Below, one piece after another: positions 11,110-21,303 of a stretch of DNA of 64,000 nucleotides. A program made the translations under genes and the position numbers. The stretch spans positions 477,728 to 541,727 of the forward strand of contig NW_004440426.1 of NCBI RefSeq assembly GCF_000330505.1, written 5' to 3'. Below the pieces are notes generated by a model, which saw nothing but the letters and a program-made list of their open reading frames with translations, had not been told where the DNA came from and ran no database searches. Every line of letters begins with the position of its first letter. Within the stretch, counting starts at the first letter, position 1. This DNA is from Entamoeba invadens IP1. Taxonomy: Eukaryota > Evosea > Mastigamoebida > Endamoebidae.

Positions 11110-11916
11110 TTGATTGATGAGAAGAGTATTGGTGAAGGTGGGTTTGGTGTCGTTTACAAAGGAACTTACCGAGGGAAAACCGTTGCCATTAAACGAATGA
11201 AGGATATTGAAAATAGCAATGAATTGGATGACCATGAATTTGAGAATGAAGTTGCAATGTTAGACAAGTTCCGAAGTGAATATATCGTATATTTCTTTGG
11301 TGCTGTTTTCGTATCAAATAAAGTGAGTTTAGTTACCGAATTTGCCGAGTTTGGGTCTTTAAGAGATTTGATTGACCATAAAAAGGCAAGTGAAATTGAA
11401 ACAAAACTTCGTAACAAATTCATGTTAGATGCTTCAAAGGGGATTTTATATTTACACAAAAATGGAATTCTACATAGAGATGTTAAGCCAGACAACATCT
11501 TGATATACTCGTTAAATTTTTCTGACAATGTGATTGCGAAATTGACTGATTTTGGGTCCTCGAGAAACTTTAACATGATGATGACTAATATGACATTCAC
11601 AAAAGGTGTTGGAACACCAAGTTACATGGCACCAGAAGTCTTGAAAAGAGATAAATATAAGAAAGCTGCTGATGTTTATTCATTTGCATTGACAATGTAT
11701 GAATGCTTCGGGTGGTGCTTTGCATATGACAATGACGACTTTACATATCCTTGGAAAATAGCAGATTTTGTAACTCGGGGACTACGACTGCCCAAGACAA
11801 GTGATATGTCGAATGAGCAATATAACATTTTGAGCCTCAGTTGGAAACAGTGTCCGAATGATCGAATTGAAATAGAAGAGGTTGTTAATATGTTGGAGAA
11901 CATATTAATTGAATAA
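11110..11916 (+). CDS. tyrosine-kinase-like catalytic domain of the receptor kinase
   Basis: About 268 residues of intact kinase domain to TAA at 11914. The frame is open upstream into the 11060s, reading FQPPIDPKEL before the domain; the TTG at 11110 is not a real start. Visible motifs: glycine loop GEGGFGVVYKG, VAIK lysine, HRDVKPDN catalytic loop, DFGSS, and MAPEV, so the catalytic residues are all present. The closest families are the TKL/Raf-like kinases fused to Entamoeba Cys-rich receptors. It is one locus with the two preceding entries, separated from the ectodomain only by a one-base frame change. The domain itself shows no decay, so either the locus decayed recently or some breaks are sequence errors. 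Confidence 0.8.
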   Translation: MIDEKSIGEGGFGVVYKGTYRGKTVAIKRMKDIENSNELDDHEFENEVAMLDKFRSEYIVYFFGAVFVSNKVSLVTEFAEFGSLRDLIDHKKASEIETKLRNKFMLDASKGILYLHKNGILHRDVKPDNILIYSLNFSDNVIAKLTDFGSSRNFNMMMTNMTFTKGVGTPSYMAPEVLKRDKYKKAADVYSFALTMYECFGWCFAYDNDDFTYPWKIADFVTRGLRLPKTSDMSNEQYNILSLSWKQCPNDRIEIEEVVNMLENILIE

Positions 11917-12147
11917 TGTGTATTTTCATATTAAAATATTATTCTTGTTGTTATTTATTTAGAAGAACAACAATTTTAACTCTTTTGATTGATTTTGAAT
12001 TGAGTGTTAAATTAATGTGTAATTTAACTTTTACATTTTTCATTTTATCTATCAAACAATTAAAAATTAATTATAAAAAAATCAAAATAATTTTAAGAAT
12101 AACCAATTAGAGAGATGGTTTAACAACATGTGTCTTGCCAAATGTTT

Positions 12148-13550
12148 TTATTCTTCTTTAAGTGGCTTCCCCGTTTCTTTGGTTTTTTGCTTTAATTCAT
12201 TAAGTTGACTCAACGCTTCTTCGATTCTTTCAACATCAAGTCCTTTGTCAAGTATTTTTGAAAGTTTGAAAAGTTGTTGTTTCTTGTCTGAAGAATAGAG
12301 TACGTTGTATTCGAATTCCTCTCGAATTTTGTTGAAACGAGGGAATATATTCAAGTCATTTACTTCGTCAGTTTCAATCAAAATTTGAACATTATCTTTC
12401 AATGTTGTATCAAAAGGAGCTTCATTTTTGTTGTTTGAGTAATAGGAGTGGACCATGTTATCAATATGTTGACAAATCATTGATTTCCCACTAGGCAAAT
12501 TTACATCTTTAATTATTATGTCACTTCTGATTACATTAGACATCATGTCTGCAAAATTACAAAAAACTTGTTGATTGAATCGACAACCAACAAGAGACTT
12601 TTCCATTTGGACGAATATTTCAGGAATATCATTTGAGTAAAGTTTGCCGATATTAATCATTTGATCGTACACGTTGGGCAAATTAATATCATATCCATAT
12701 ATCTTAATAAATTGAGACATTATTTCTCCATAAAGTTGAAGTATATTTTCATTGTCGTTAATACCTAAAGTCAGAAGAACAATTCCAAAATTCCCATTTT
12801 TTTTACTTCGAATGTATAAATCTTCAATAAAAACATTAAAAGCAACACGCCAAAGTTTGACCGAACCGACTCCAATTCCAGTGTGGTTGTCGATTCGCAT
12901 GATGTCTCCAAACAGTTTTAATTGTGTTTCCAATGAGGAAGGAATGACAGTGACATATTTTTTAAGTGGTCGGAATTTCAGTATTTCCTTGCACAACTCT
13001 AAATTTCTCTCCTTTTCAACTATGTCAAGAAACTTTTTTGTCACCGTTTCTTGTTTCATTTCCATGGTGTCCAAATTAAAACTTTTATGAAGAAGAATTG
13101 TTTTTAAATCTCCATTGTATTTTACAACGACTTTATTTTCTTTGAAGAAATCGTCAATATCAACATCTTTATTTAATCTGTAGATACTTTCAAAATCTCC
13201 CTTTTGATTTGGAACAATTTTGTAAAACTTAAATATATCATTTTCTGTGATGTGTTGGATGTGTGACAAAAGATCGTTGTATGTTTCGTTGTTCATTAAG
13301 TTGCTGTTCATTACATTTAAATTGCCACATATGGATACTTCATTTAACATCATTTCCGTGATGATTTTGTCCAAATTGAACCACATCTGTTTGTCTGCAT
13401 CATTGAACGTTATTTTATGTCTTCTTAGTGTTGGGAAGATAATGTTCATATAATTAAACATAAACATTCGTTGGTCGATAAAAGGTTGTTCGTATTTGTT
13501 TGTGTCATCAACAACAAGTGATAAAATCAAATTCATTGTTTTGATCAACT
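12148..13550 (-). CDS. C-terminal part of sacsin/HSP90-type ATPase protein
   Basis: Open frame of about 466 codons ending TAA at 12148. It begins without an ATG (TTG at 13548) and overlaps the end of the upstream ATPase frame by four bases, so it is almost certainly the second half of that gene. Two connections are possible. One is a -1 slip on the A6 run near 13565-13570. The other is a 59-base intron (13551-13609, GTTTAC...AAG) that joins the frames exactly and gives 1111 residues. The sequence is helical and charged with no domain I recognise. Confidence 0.6.
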
Positions 13551-15542
13551 CTTGTTTCTTTGACTTTTTTCTTCTTTTGTTTCAGTTCTTGCGTAGACTG
13601 AAGGTAAACCGAATAACATATAACTTGGTGTGTTATATGCTATATTATTAGATCTATATTTTTTTTCATCTGCTTCGTTTTGAAGTTGTTTCTTTTTTAA
13701 GTTATCAGATTGCGTCTTAATGTTTAATACTAAATTATCAATGTAAGAAGATGTTTTGGAGTTTGTGTATATATTATTTTCTTTTAATTTGAAACAGATA
13801 ATTTTACTGTTTATAGCAATATCCCTCCAATTTGTGACTCCGAGTGACTCAACAACATCGACCAAAGTTGGATGGACTTTTGAGATGTCGATAACGTCGT
13901 CACTATATCTCATGAAAATCATTTTTTCGTTGGGGATTAGTTTATAATTGCACAAATACTTGGGTTCTACTTTATCCACAAAGAGAAGCAATTTGTTGAG
14001 AAATTCAAAAGGATCGTCTTTAATTTTCATTTTAGTTTTCATTATTGCTATACATTCACATTTTTCAACTTCTTGCAAAAACATTTTAAGTGTTGTCTTC
14101 TCACATTCGTCCCATAATTGTTCTGTCCATTCTTCCAAACAATACTTCAATGGAAGTTCGCCATCATGAAAAACTCTGAAAATGTCGTAGAAATCGCCTA
14201 AATATTTGTTGTCTTTCAAGACTGGAAATTTGACAAATTGTGTGTTGTGTTTAAAAATTGACATCTTTCCATATTCACCTTCAACAATTGGTGCGTTTTT
14301 CATCACTTCTCTGAGTGGTAGTATATAGTTTTGAGTATACCACTCTTTAGAAAAATTGGCGTCCATTTCGGGAATTTCTTTTATTCCCCTCCCAACCATT
14401 TGGATGTTTTTGTAATTATACTCTGCCAAGTGATAGACAAACTTTTCGTATAATGGAATTGCTCGTTTCAGAATCATTCTATTTATCCCCGTGTTAGAAA
14501 TACAACCAGTCTCTTCAATTGTTTCCTTCCCTGATAAGAAAAGACCTTGACGCTCACTTTCAGGCTCAAAATCGGGTGAATTTAAAAGAAATGGAAATTG
14601 CATCTTTTCACTCCCAACAAGAGGAAGGACACAATAAAGTGATGGCCCCTTCACATCAACCAACTCATTGCGTTCATTAAATTCAACTGCAGCGGAATGT
14701 CTCACATTTCGTGGATTTTTAAATCTCTTTGTGAGTTCTTCAGAGGGTTCTTCAATTTGACACATCAAAAAGTTTCTCATGATAAAATTTTTACCTTTGT
14801 GCACAATAAATTTGATGACTTCCAAATCACCTTCAGTACTATTTGAAACTCTCTTAAATATAGTTTTTTCTCCTTTGTTATTTATTTTAATCTGGTTAAC
14901 TTCTTTGCAAAACAACATAGTTTGCACTGCATTATCATAGATGTTCGTTGTTCCCATTTCAAGTGCCATTTTGTTTTCTTCTGTCTCAACCTTGTATTTA
15001 TAGGTTGTCTTATATGGTCGTGGCTCGTAAAATTGCAAACTATTATACATCTTTTCAACACCTTCAAGCAATTCGTCTTCAGTTGAACCATTTCTATACA
15101 TTGTGGTTTTAAACCCAATAATTCGATTTTTTTCATCATCATAATACATATCACCACAAATTGATACTATTTTGGAGAGGGTGTGCGTTGTTAAGAAACC
15201 GGTGCCAAACCGACCAGTCGACTCTGAGTCATTCGTCTTACCTTCGGAGTACTTATACAGAAGAGCTAATGCAGATTTACCAGTAAAAGGAGCACCATTA
15301 TGTGAAAAATAAAATACATTGTCGGTGATTTTTACACTGATATCAACGCTCTTTTGGCCAGTCTGAGAAATGGAATCTTTCGCATTCTGAACTAACTCCC
15401 AAAACCAACGTTTGCAATCATTTGGCTTTCTCTCGTCAATTTCTCTGAGCCTGTTAATGACGTTTGCGACGTACAGCTTGTTGATGAGATGGTTTTTAGC
15501 TTCAACCAGAGTTGGTGGAGTATCAATTTTTGTTTTCTTCAT
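13545..15542 (-). CDS. sacsin-like protein with HSP90-type ATPase domain
   Basis: ATG at 15542, with a 665-codon frame closing at 13545. Residues about 20-190 form a GHKL/HSP90-type ATP-binding fold as in sacsin and NO VEIN proteins: WELVQNAKDS supplies the Glu, Asn and Asp of the N-box, FSHNGAPFTG replaces the usual DxGxG box, and GRFGTGFLTTH is the glycine-rich lid. These proteins are thought to act as chaperone-like ATPases. The rest is unassigned. The protein continues in the overlapping frame 12148-13550; see that entry for the intron and frameshift alternatives. No membrane segment, so probably cytosolic. Confidence 0.75.
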   Translation of the reverse strand: MKKTKIDTPPTLVEAKNHLINKLYVANVINRLREIDERKPNDCKRWFWELVQNAKDSISQTGQKSVDISVKITDNVFYFSHNGAPFTGKSALALLYKYSEGKTNDSESTGRFGTGFLTTHTLSKIVSICGDMYYDDEKNRIIGFKTTMYRNGSTEDELLEGVEKMYNSLQFYEPRPYKTTYKYKVETEENKMALEMGTTNIYDNAVQTMLFCKEVNQIKINNKGEKTIFKRVSNSTEGDLEVIKFIVHKGKNFIMRNFLMCQIEEPSEELTKRFKNPRNVRHSAAVEFNERNELVDVKGPSLYCVLPLVGSEKMQFPFLLNSPDFEPESERQGLFLSGKETIEETGCISNTGINRMILKRAIPLYEKFVYHLAEYNYKNIQMVGRGIKEIPEMDANFSKEWYTQNYILPLREVMKNAPIVEGEYGKMSIFKHNTQFVKFPVLKDNKYLGDFYDIFRVFHDGELPLKYCLEEWTEQLWDECEKTTLKMFLQEVEKCECIAIMKTKMKIKDDPFEFLNKLLLFVDKVEPKYLCNYKLIPNEKMIFMRYSDDVIDISKVHPTLVDVVESLGVTNWRDIAINSKIICFKLKENNIYTNSKTSSYIDNLVLNIKTQSDNLKKKQLQNEADEKKYRSNNIAYNTPSYMLFGLPSVYARTETKEEKSQRNKS

Positions 15543-16286
15543 TTATTAAAAAAGTTAGAGTATTTTGTTAAATGTTATTCTTCTTTCTATTTTTATTTTT
15601 AATTTATTATTACCCCAATAATCGTTGTGTTTTTTATTTATTAAATTATTATTGTTTTTGGTTTTTTATTAATATTTAATTTTTTTTGTTACGTTTTTTA
15701 TGGAGTTCTATGAATATAAAAGATTGATAGCGTCAGTCATACCGAATAATATAATTATCATCAACCATTTTATAATTATTTATTATGTTTGGTCTCATCA
15801 TCTTTAATCAACTTAAATTTTCAACTACAACTAATAATATAAACAATTAGAATTTTAATATATATTTCATTCAAAATATAAGGTCTCATTATAAAAACTT
15901 ACATTTTTTGAATTCATTATTTTAAAAACTTTAAAAGTAATCTATAAAAACCCCCAATTATATTATTACACGTTTTAACGCACAAAAAAAATAATTTTGA
16001 AAATCTTTGTATAAATAATTCTTTTACAAAAATTTATTCGATTTTTGTAACAACAATTATTGAATAAATAAAAAAATAAACAAAGAAGTATTTTTTGAAA
16101 TATTTATCACTATTTAAATGTGTAAATGTGATTATTATTGATCCATCTTTTGTAAATTTGTAATTTTTTGTTAAACACAATAGAATGCAAACACTTCTTT
16201 TGTTTTTATTCGAAACCTATGAAATATTATTTCAAAATAACAAAATGCAAAAAAATATTGATAACTTTGTAATAAATTAATAAAAA
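15543..16286. other. AT-rich spacer between two leftward genes
   Basis: Promoter region of the ATPase gene and 3' flank of the BspA-like gene. Long A/T tracts; no coding frame, RNA gene or repeat recognised. Confidence 0.5.
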
Positions 16287-17549
16287 TTATTTTTTAACGA
16301 TTTTGATTCCCTTTAAAAGACCAGATTCTACCAAAGAAACCTTTCTGTTGAGCACAACACTTTTTATCCAAATACACCCACTAAAACAACTTTTCCCGAC
16401 AAATGTGATGTTTTTAGGGAGTTCTATAGCAGTCAACCCCGTGCAATTGTAAAACGCAAAGCCACCAATTACCTTCAAATTTTGATTGAAAAAGACATTT
16501 TTAAGTGACACACACTCTGAAAAACAACCGTCGCCGATTTTTATAAGATTAATTGGTGCTCTGAAAAACAAAAGATTTTTACAATTTCTGAATGCATACT
16601 TCTCGATACACTCTGTTGTGTCTGGAAGTGTAATTTCCCTTAGTGATACACAATTTAGAAATGAATTGTCTTGTACATAAGATAACCGACAACCACATGT
16701 GAATACCACAGATAAAAGCGATGCACATTCTGCAAAGCAGGATGATTTAATAACTGTAACTGCACTGGGCATTTCTATTTGTGGAATTGTAGTGCATCGT
16801 GAAAAAGCGGCACCTTCAATACATTTCAAAGCACTTGGAAGACACACTTTGGAAACAGCCAAACATGCAGCAAAGCAAGACCTTCCAAGTGTAATAACGT
16901 TTGGTGGTAAGTTAATTTCTCTTAACGAACAACAATTTTTGAAGCATTCATCTTTAATGGAAACAATAAAAGGTGGAAACTCGATTTTTGAAAGGAACTT
17001 CGCGTTTGCAAAACAGCCCACTCCCAACGAAGTGATTTGTCTTGGGACTGTGTATTTATCAAATTTCGCGTTCGAGAAAAAGAATTCGTCAAGTGAATTA
17101 ACAATTTGTGGAATTTCTTTTGATTTGGCGTCATTTGTGGGTGAGTAAATGACATTTTTAAAGTTGTAGTTATTACCTGCCTTCTGTGTAGTTGTGTAGT
17201 TAACAATATACCAAACAACAACTTCGAAAAATTCGATTTTGTTTTGCTCATTTTGTGTTTGAAAGTTTTTTACATTTATATTACTCTTCAATTTTTGACC
17301 CAAAAATGTGGATGAATTATATTCAACAAATTCATTTCCAAATGTTTCATCTTCTCTAGAATACAAATGAAGTGTTTCAAGATGTTTAAACAATTTTATT
17401 GTATTGTAAGTGAGAGGAAATGGATTAAAGTGGAAATTGTCGATGATCGTTGCGTATCGTTTCGAAATTAGCAGAACATTAGAAAACGTTTTAAAGTTAG
17501 GCAAGTACTTAGCAACAATCATCAAGTGAAACGGGGCGAGTTGGCTCAT
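16287..17549 (-). CDS. BspA-like leucine-rich-repeat protein
   Basis: Complete 420-residue frame, ATG 17549 to TAA 16287. The N-terminal 130 residues (starting MSQLAPFHLMIVAKYLPNF) are the conserved head of Entamoeba BspA proteins. From about residue 170 there are at least ten repeats of about 23 residues with the Treponema pallidum/BspA LRR_5 pattern, for example IGDGCFSECVSLKNVFFN and VGKSCFSGCIWIKSVVLN. The family is very large in Entamoeba, and some members are reported at the cell surface despite lacking a signal peptide; none is seen here. An initiator-like AAAAATTCG lies just before the ATG. Confidence 0.9.
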   Translation of the reverse strand: MSQLAPFHLMIVAKYLPNFKTFSNVLLISKRYATIIDNFHFNPFPLTYNTIKLFKHLETLHLYSREDETFGNEFVEYNSSTFLGQKLKSNINVKNFQTQNEQNKIEFFEVVVWYIVNYTTTQKAGNNYNFKNVIYSPTNDAKSKEIPQIVNSLDEFFFSNAKFDKYTVPRQITSLGVGCFANAKFLSKIEFPPFIVSIKDECFKNCCSLREINLPPNVITLGRSCFAACLAVSKVCLPSALKCIEGAAFSRCTTIPQIEMPSAVTVIKSSCFAECASLLSVVFTCGCRLSYVQDNSFLNCVSLREITLPDTTECIEKYAFRNCKNLLFFRAPINLIKIGDGCFSECVSLKNVFFNQNLKVIGGFAFYNCTGLTAIELPKNITFVGKSCFSGCIWIKSVVLNRKVSLVESGLLKGIKIVKK

Positions 17550-17552
17550 AAA

Positions 17553-17561
17553 CGAATTTTT
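17553..17561 (-). promoter_or_regulatory. initiator-like element of the BspA gene
   Basis: On the minus strand this reads AAAAATTCG, one base off the E. histolytica initiator consensus AAAAATTCA, and sits 4 to 12 bases before the ATG at 17549. Very short 5' leaders are normal in Entamoeba, which makes it a plausible transcription start. Confidence 0.5.
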
Positions 17562-17777
17562 AGTTAGATTTTAACTATTATTAAAATAACACATTATAGT
17601 TAAATAAACTATATAATTAATTCTATAATTATTACAAATAAAATTTCCATCTTTTTTTTCAGTTGATTTTAAATACCAAAATGAAAAAAAATTCGCAGTA
17701 TGAAATCACCACAAATAATAATAAATAATCATAAAGTTTACTCATATACCAGGAATTCGTTTTAATAATAAAGTCCA

Positions 17778-19529
17778 TTACCATATCATACCCCCTTTTC
17801 TTTTTTTCATCATTTCGAGTGTTTTGGGGTCTGTAGTTTCTGCATTTTCACGCAAAATCATTTTCTTTGCAACTGGGACTTCGACCTCTGGTTGTCTTTG
17901 TATCGGTTGAACGGTTTTGATCGGTCTTATCAATTCGTTTGCATTTTGGTTGATCTTTTTCTCTTCCAATGTGGATTGTCCAGATGGTGTTGTTCCTTGT
18001 TGTGTGGATATTTCACCGTCATTGTGTTTAACATTTACATCACCGTTCGGTAATGTAAATTTTGTAACTTCCAACACGTTATCTTTGAACAGCCGATCAA
18101 TTAACTCAGCACATTCCGTTCCAATTATTGGTCCTAATTCATCGCAAAAATTGATCCGAGTAGTTTGTGGAATGTCGGCATCTTTCCTTGGATTAATCGT
18201 ATCTGTAGATTGTTTAATTTTTTCAAAAGCTTGATTCGCAATCTCATCGCTATTAAATGTAACATTGATATCAATCCCTGCAATTTGAAGAAAATAAATA
18301 ACGATTTGAAGTGTAATGTCAAAGTAAATGTCGTATTCCTTTATTAAAGCTCTTATGTATTCATACAATTGATCAATGACCTTTTCGCGTCTGTAAATAA
18401 TTAAATTTAATTCACTTTTTTGTTCTTGGACTTGGGCTTGTAGTTTTTCTAATATGTAACACCTCTCTTGTAACATACTGAAGTTTTTATCCTTTGTATT
18501 TGAAATGGGGAGTAAAAATTGTTTTGTTGTTTCAAGAGTTTGGCTGAGTTCATTTATTTGTTTTTCTCTTTCTTTCACTTGCAGTTCCAAATCAGTTGTT
18601 TGACAAATTTCCTTTTGCAGACTCTTATACAATGTATTGAAATCCCTCACCTTATTATCATATTTTTCTTTCATCATTTTGGTTTCCATTTTTGACCGTT
18701 CCCATTCAAGTTTAAGCAACTCAATTTCGCTTTTCATTTCGGCTTCGTGACGTTTGTACACTTTTGTTTTGTCTTCCAAAATAAAAGAAACTCTCCTGGC
18801 TATTTCTTTATCCATTTCAGAATGAAATTGTGCGAGCTGCTGTTGACTTTGAAAACTCTTTTCTCGTTCCAATATATTATCTAAAGTAGCTCGACGCTCA
18901 TCTTCTACTACTTGTTCTTTTTGCCTCATCAAATTGTCATAATCACTTTTCAATGTATTGTACTTAGATTCTATTATTTTATTCTGTTCTTTAATAATCT
19001 CAAGAGCATCAACTTCTTCACTCAAAATTTCACATCTTTGAAATAGAAAATCGTTCCTTTCCTTTAGCACTTTATTTGCCGTTTCAAGTTCTCCTTGTTT
19101 CAAAAAAATTGCTCTGACGTCTTCAGTTTCGTCATTCAAATAACAAATGGTAATTTCAAGGGATTCAATCTTCTTCTTTTGTTCTTCAACGACACCTTCA
19201 TAACGCTTCACCTCTGCGAGTGCATTGTTAAGACTTGTGGCATCGCTTTGTTTTGGAAGTGTTCCAATGACTTTATTAAAGAACTTGTCAGAAATGAGTT
19301 GTTGAACTTTTTGAGTTTTTGGAGGAACCATTGAGACAACAGGAAATTTTGGAGGAGTGTTTAAAGTAATACTGTGTGTAATTGCTGAAATATTGTTGGT
19401 ATTTATAATTGGAAAAGAATAAGAAGGTATTTCTAAAGTGTTGGTAATGTTTGTGACCTTATCTTCATTAATCGCACGTTCAAGTGACTGTAGTTTGTCA
19501 CACAAATTCAATTCTTGGTTCGAAGTCAT
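17778..19529 (-). CDS. coiled-coil protein of unknown function
   Basis: 583 residues from the ATG at 19529 (MTSNQELNLC); the frame runs four codons further upstream only to a TTG. Residues about 100-400 are almost continuous heptad-rich coiled coil with frequent E, K, Q and L (for example LEREKSFQSQQQLAQFHSEM). A short globular segment follows (IRALIKEYDIYFDITLQIVI), then a low-complexity tail rich in P, Q and V. There is no motor, kinase or membrane segment. This is the layout of a cytoskeletal, centrosomal or Golgi scaffold, but nothing specific can be assigned. Confidence 0.75.
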   Translation of the reverse strand: MTSNQELNLCDKLQSLERAINEDKVTNITNTLEIPSYSFPIINTNNISAITHSITLNTPPKFPVVSMVPPKTQKVQQLISDKFFNKVIGTLPKQSDATSLNNALAEVKRYEGVVEEQKKKIESLEITICYLNDETEDVRAIFLKQGELETANKVLKERNDFLFQRCEILSEEVDALEIIKEQNKIIESKYNTLKSDYDNLMRQKEQVVEDERRATLDNILEREKSFQSQQQLAQFHSEMDKEIARRVSFILEDKTKVYKRHEAEMKSEIELLKLEWERSKMETKMMKEKYDNKVRDFNTLYKSLQKEICQTTDLELQVKEREKQINELSQTLETTKQFLLPISNTKDKNFSMLQERCYILEKLQAQVQEQKSELNLIIYRREKVIDQLYEYIRALIKEYDIYFDITLQIVIYFLQIAGIDINVTFNSDEIANQAFEKIKQSTDTINPRKDADIPQTTRINFCDELGPIIGTECAELIDRLFKDNVLEVTKFTLPNGDVNVKHNDGEISTQQGTTPSGQSTLEEKKINQNANELIRPIKTVQPIQRQPEVEVPVAKKMILRENAETTDPKTLEMMKKRKGGMIW

Positions 19530-20206
19530 GGCAGATTTCAAGTTTGTGTTTTTTTAGTAATCGATTTTTCAAATAAAATATGAAAAAGTATGGAAATAAA
19601 CACAAACCAGTTATTTTTGCGTTATAATATCCATAAACAAAGAGTGGTTCCTTATAATTCAATATAATATAAAAAAGGAAATATTCATTTTTATTTTTTG
19701 AATTAGTTATTAAAATTACCAATGTGAAAAGTAAATGGTACTACTTTTTTAAACAAATTTGTTATCATATTAAGTTTTATGATATACTTCTTATGACTGT
19801 TATTTTCGTTCCAATTCAGTCAAATAGAACACTCGTAAATCTATCACGAAACAGAAATTCTTGACCAAGTCCCAGAATTTTCAAAATTTCAAAAATAATA
19901 TGTATATAATTTTAAGTTTCTGTATCAAAAATAAAGTTGAGTCAGTCAAACAACATTGTCTGATATAATAACTTTGTATCATCAAAGATATTCCAATTTT
20001 CAATAACATCACAAATTAATAAAAAATGAAACAAAATAACACAAATTATTTTTTAATAAAAAAACATTTTTATTTTTTTATAATTTTATAAAAATTTTAA
20101 AAAATAAAATAATTCCAGGTTTATTATTTAAGTACATTTCAATGTCTATGTATAGAAAATTGCAAAACAAACAATCTCAAGACGAGAGTAAATAAATTAA
20201 AGAAAA
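19530..20206. other. AT-rich spacer, no gene seen
   Basis: Upstream region of the coiled-coil gene. No credible coding frame; the one open stretch here is the upstream extension of that gene's frame in another register. Confidence 0.45.
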
Positions 20207-20246
20207 TTAAATTGAGCAACTTAAGACTTTAGGTTGCTCAATTTAA
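20207..20246. repeat. perfect 14-bp hairpin
   Basis: TTAAATTGAGCAAC (20207-20220) is followed after 12 bases by its exact reverse complement (20233-20246). It lies 14 bases before the pogo-like MITE at 20260. It might be a transposon footprint or an RNA hairpin; no function can be assigned. Confidence 0.7.
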
Positions 20247-20259
20247 TAATAATTAGATA

Positions 20260-20409
20260 CAATAAAACCTCTCATTAGTGTATCCTCTCATTAAGAGACG
20301 TTTCAACCAATCAAAATAAAAAACACTCATTGAGGGGAAAAAATAATTTCATAATCACTATTGAGAAGTTCTATTTTCCCGTTTAATCTACTAATGAGAG
20401 GTTTTACTG
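20260..20409. mobile_element. 150-bp pogo/Tigger-like MITE
   Basis: The ends are inverted repeats: CAATAAAACCTCTCATTAGT at 20260 and the reverse complement of CAGTAAAACCTCTCATTAGT ending at 20409 (19 of 20 match). TA dinucleotides flank both ends (20258-20259 and 20410-20411), the TA target duplication of the Tc1/mariner/pogo superfamily. The CAGT-AAACCTCTC start resembles pogo/Tigger termini. It has no coding capacity, so it must have been moved in trans. Confidence 0.8.
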
Positions 20410-20823
20410 TAAGTTGTAGATATACACTGTAAATTGAAGATGGCGCGAAATTGTTGTTTGGTTATACGTTAGCATTATAAACGAAATGGGTATCAGGGTA
20501 TAAGCAGCGCCACTAAAAAATACGTTTTTATTAGAATCAAATTTAATTAAAACAAAGGTATATTTAGTACCCCAAATAATTCAAAAACATTATCGTTATT
20601 ACTATCAATAATTTAACCCTTAAAGCAGTATTGGACAAAAACGGGTCTTTGCTCAAAACTTAAAAACTGCCACATCAGCCAAGATTCCACTGAAATTTCC
20701 ATGGTAAAGAATGGATGGTAAAACGTTTAATAAACAGGGTATAGTCATATAGTATATATAATAGTATTATAATAATAATGTTATATAGTTAAAAATTAAT
20801 ATTTTTATTGTTTGATTATAAAA
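20410..20823. other. spacer between MITE and hAT element
   Basis: No coding frame. The final eight bases, TTATAAAA at 20816-20823, are the left copy of the target duplication of the hAT element that starts at 20824. Confidence 0.5.
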
Positions 20824-20841
20824 TAGGGTGCGCAATCGCAA
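20824..20841. repeat. left terminal inverted repeat of hAT element
   Basis: 18-bp terminus preceded by the TTATAAAA target duplication at 20816-20823. It pairs with 28676-28693. Confidence 0.85.
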
Positions 20842-21303
20842 ACCACAAATTCCCATAATGCCCGTTTTTTACAAAAAATTTCTATTTGCGTAAGCCGTTC
20901 AATATTTCTCAATAATCACAATCTGCAAATTCCATAGAACTTGTAGTTTTTTGAGATATGCCATTTCGAACAAAAAATCAAAGATCAACAACAAAAAGGA
21001 AAATAACAGTTTTTATTATTATTTGCATTTTTAATTTAAGAAACATTTCCATCACCAAAAAGAAAAAATGCCGATTTCTTCATCTTTTTTTACAAACATC
21101 CAAAAAACTTCATTTTCTTACCACAAAAAATATAAAATAACTTTTAAAATAAAAGGAATATAATGTTTTTTTTCAAAGTTAAAATTTTTAGCAAGTATCA
21201 ACCTAAAAACAAAAAACGAGGAAATATAATTAAATAAACTGTACGATGACATGAATCATTTGAATTCAATTCAAATACTAACATGTTAAATAGAAAAAAA
21301 GAT

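Noticed and set aside
13560..13580. Programmed -1 ribosomal frameshift at AAAAAAG in the ATPase gene
   Set aside because: The heptamer is not in the frame required for canonical tandem slippage (zero-frame codons are GAA AAA AGT), and an intron or a simple indel explains the overlap as well.
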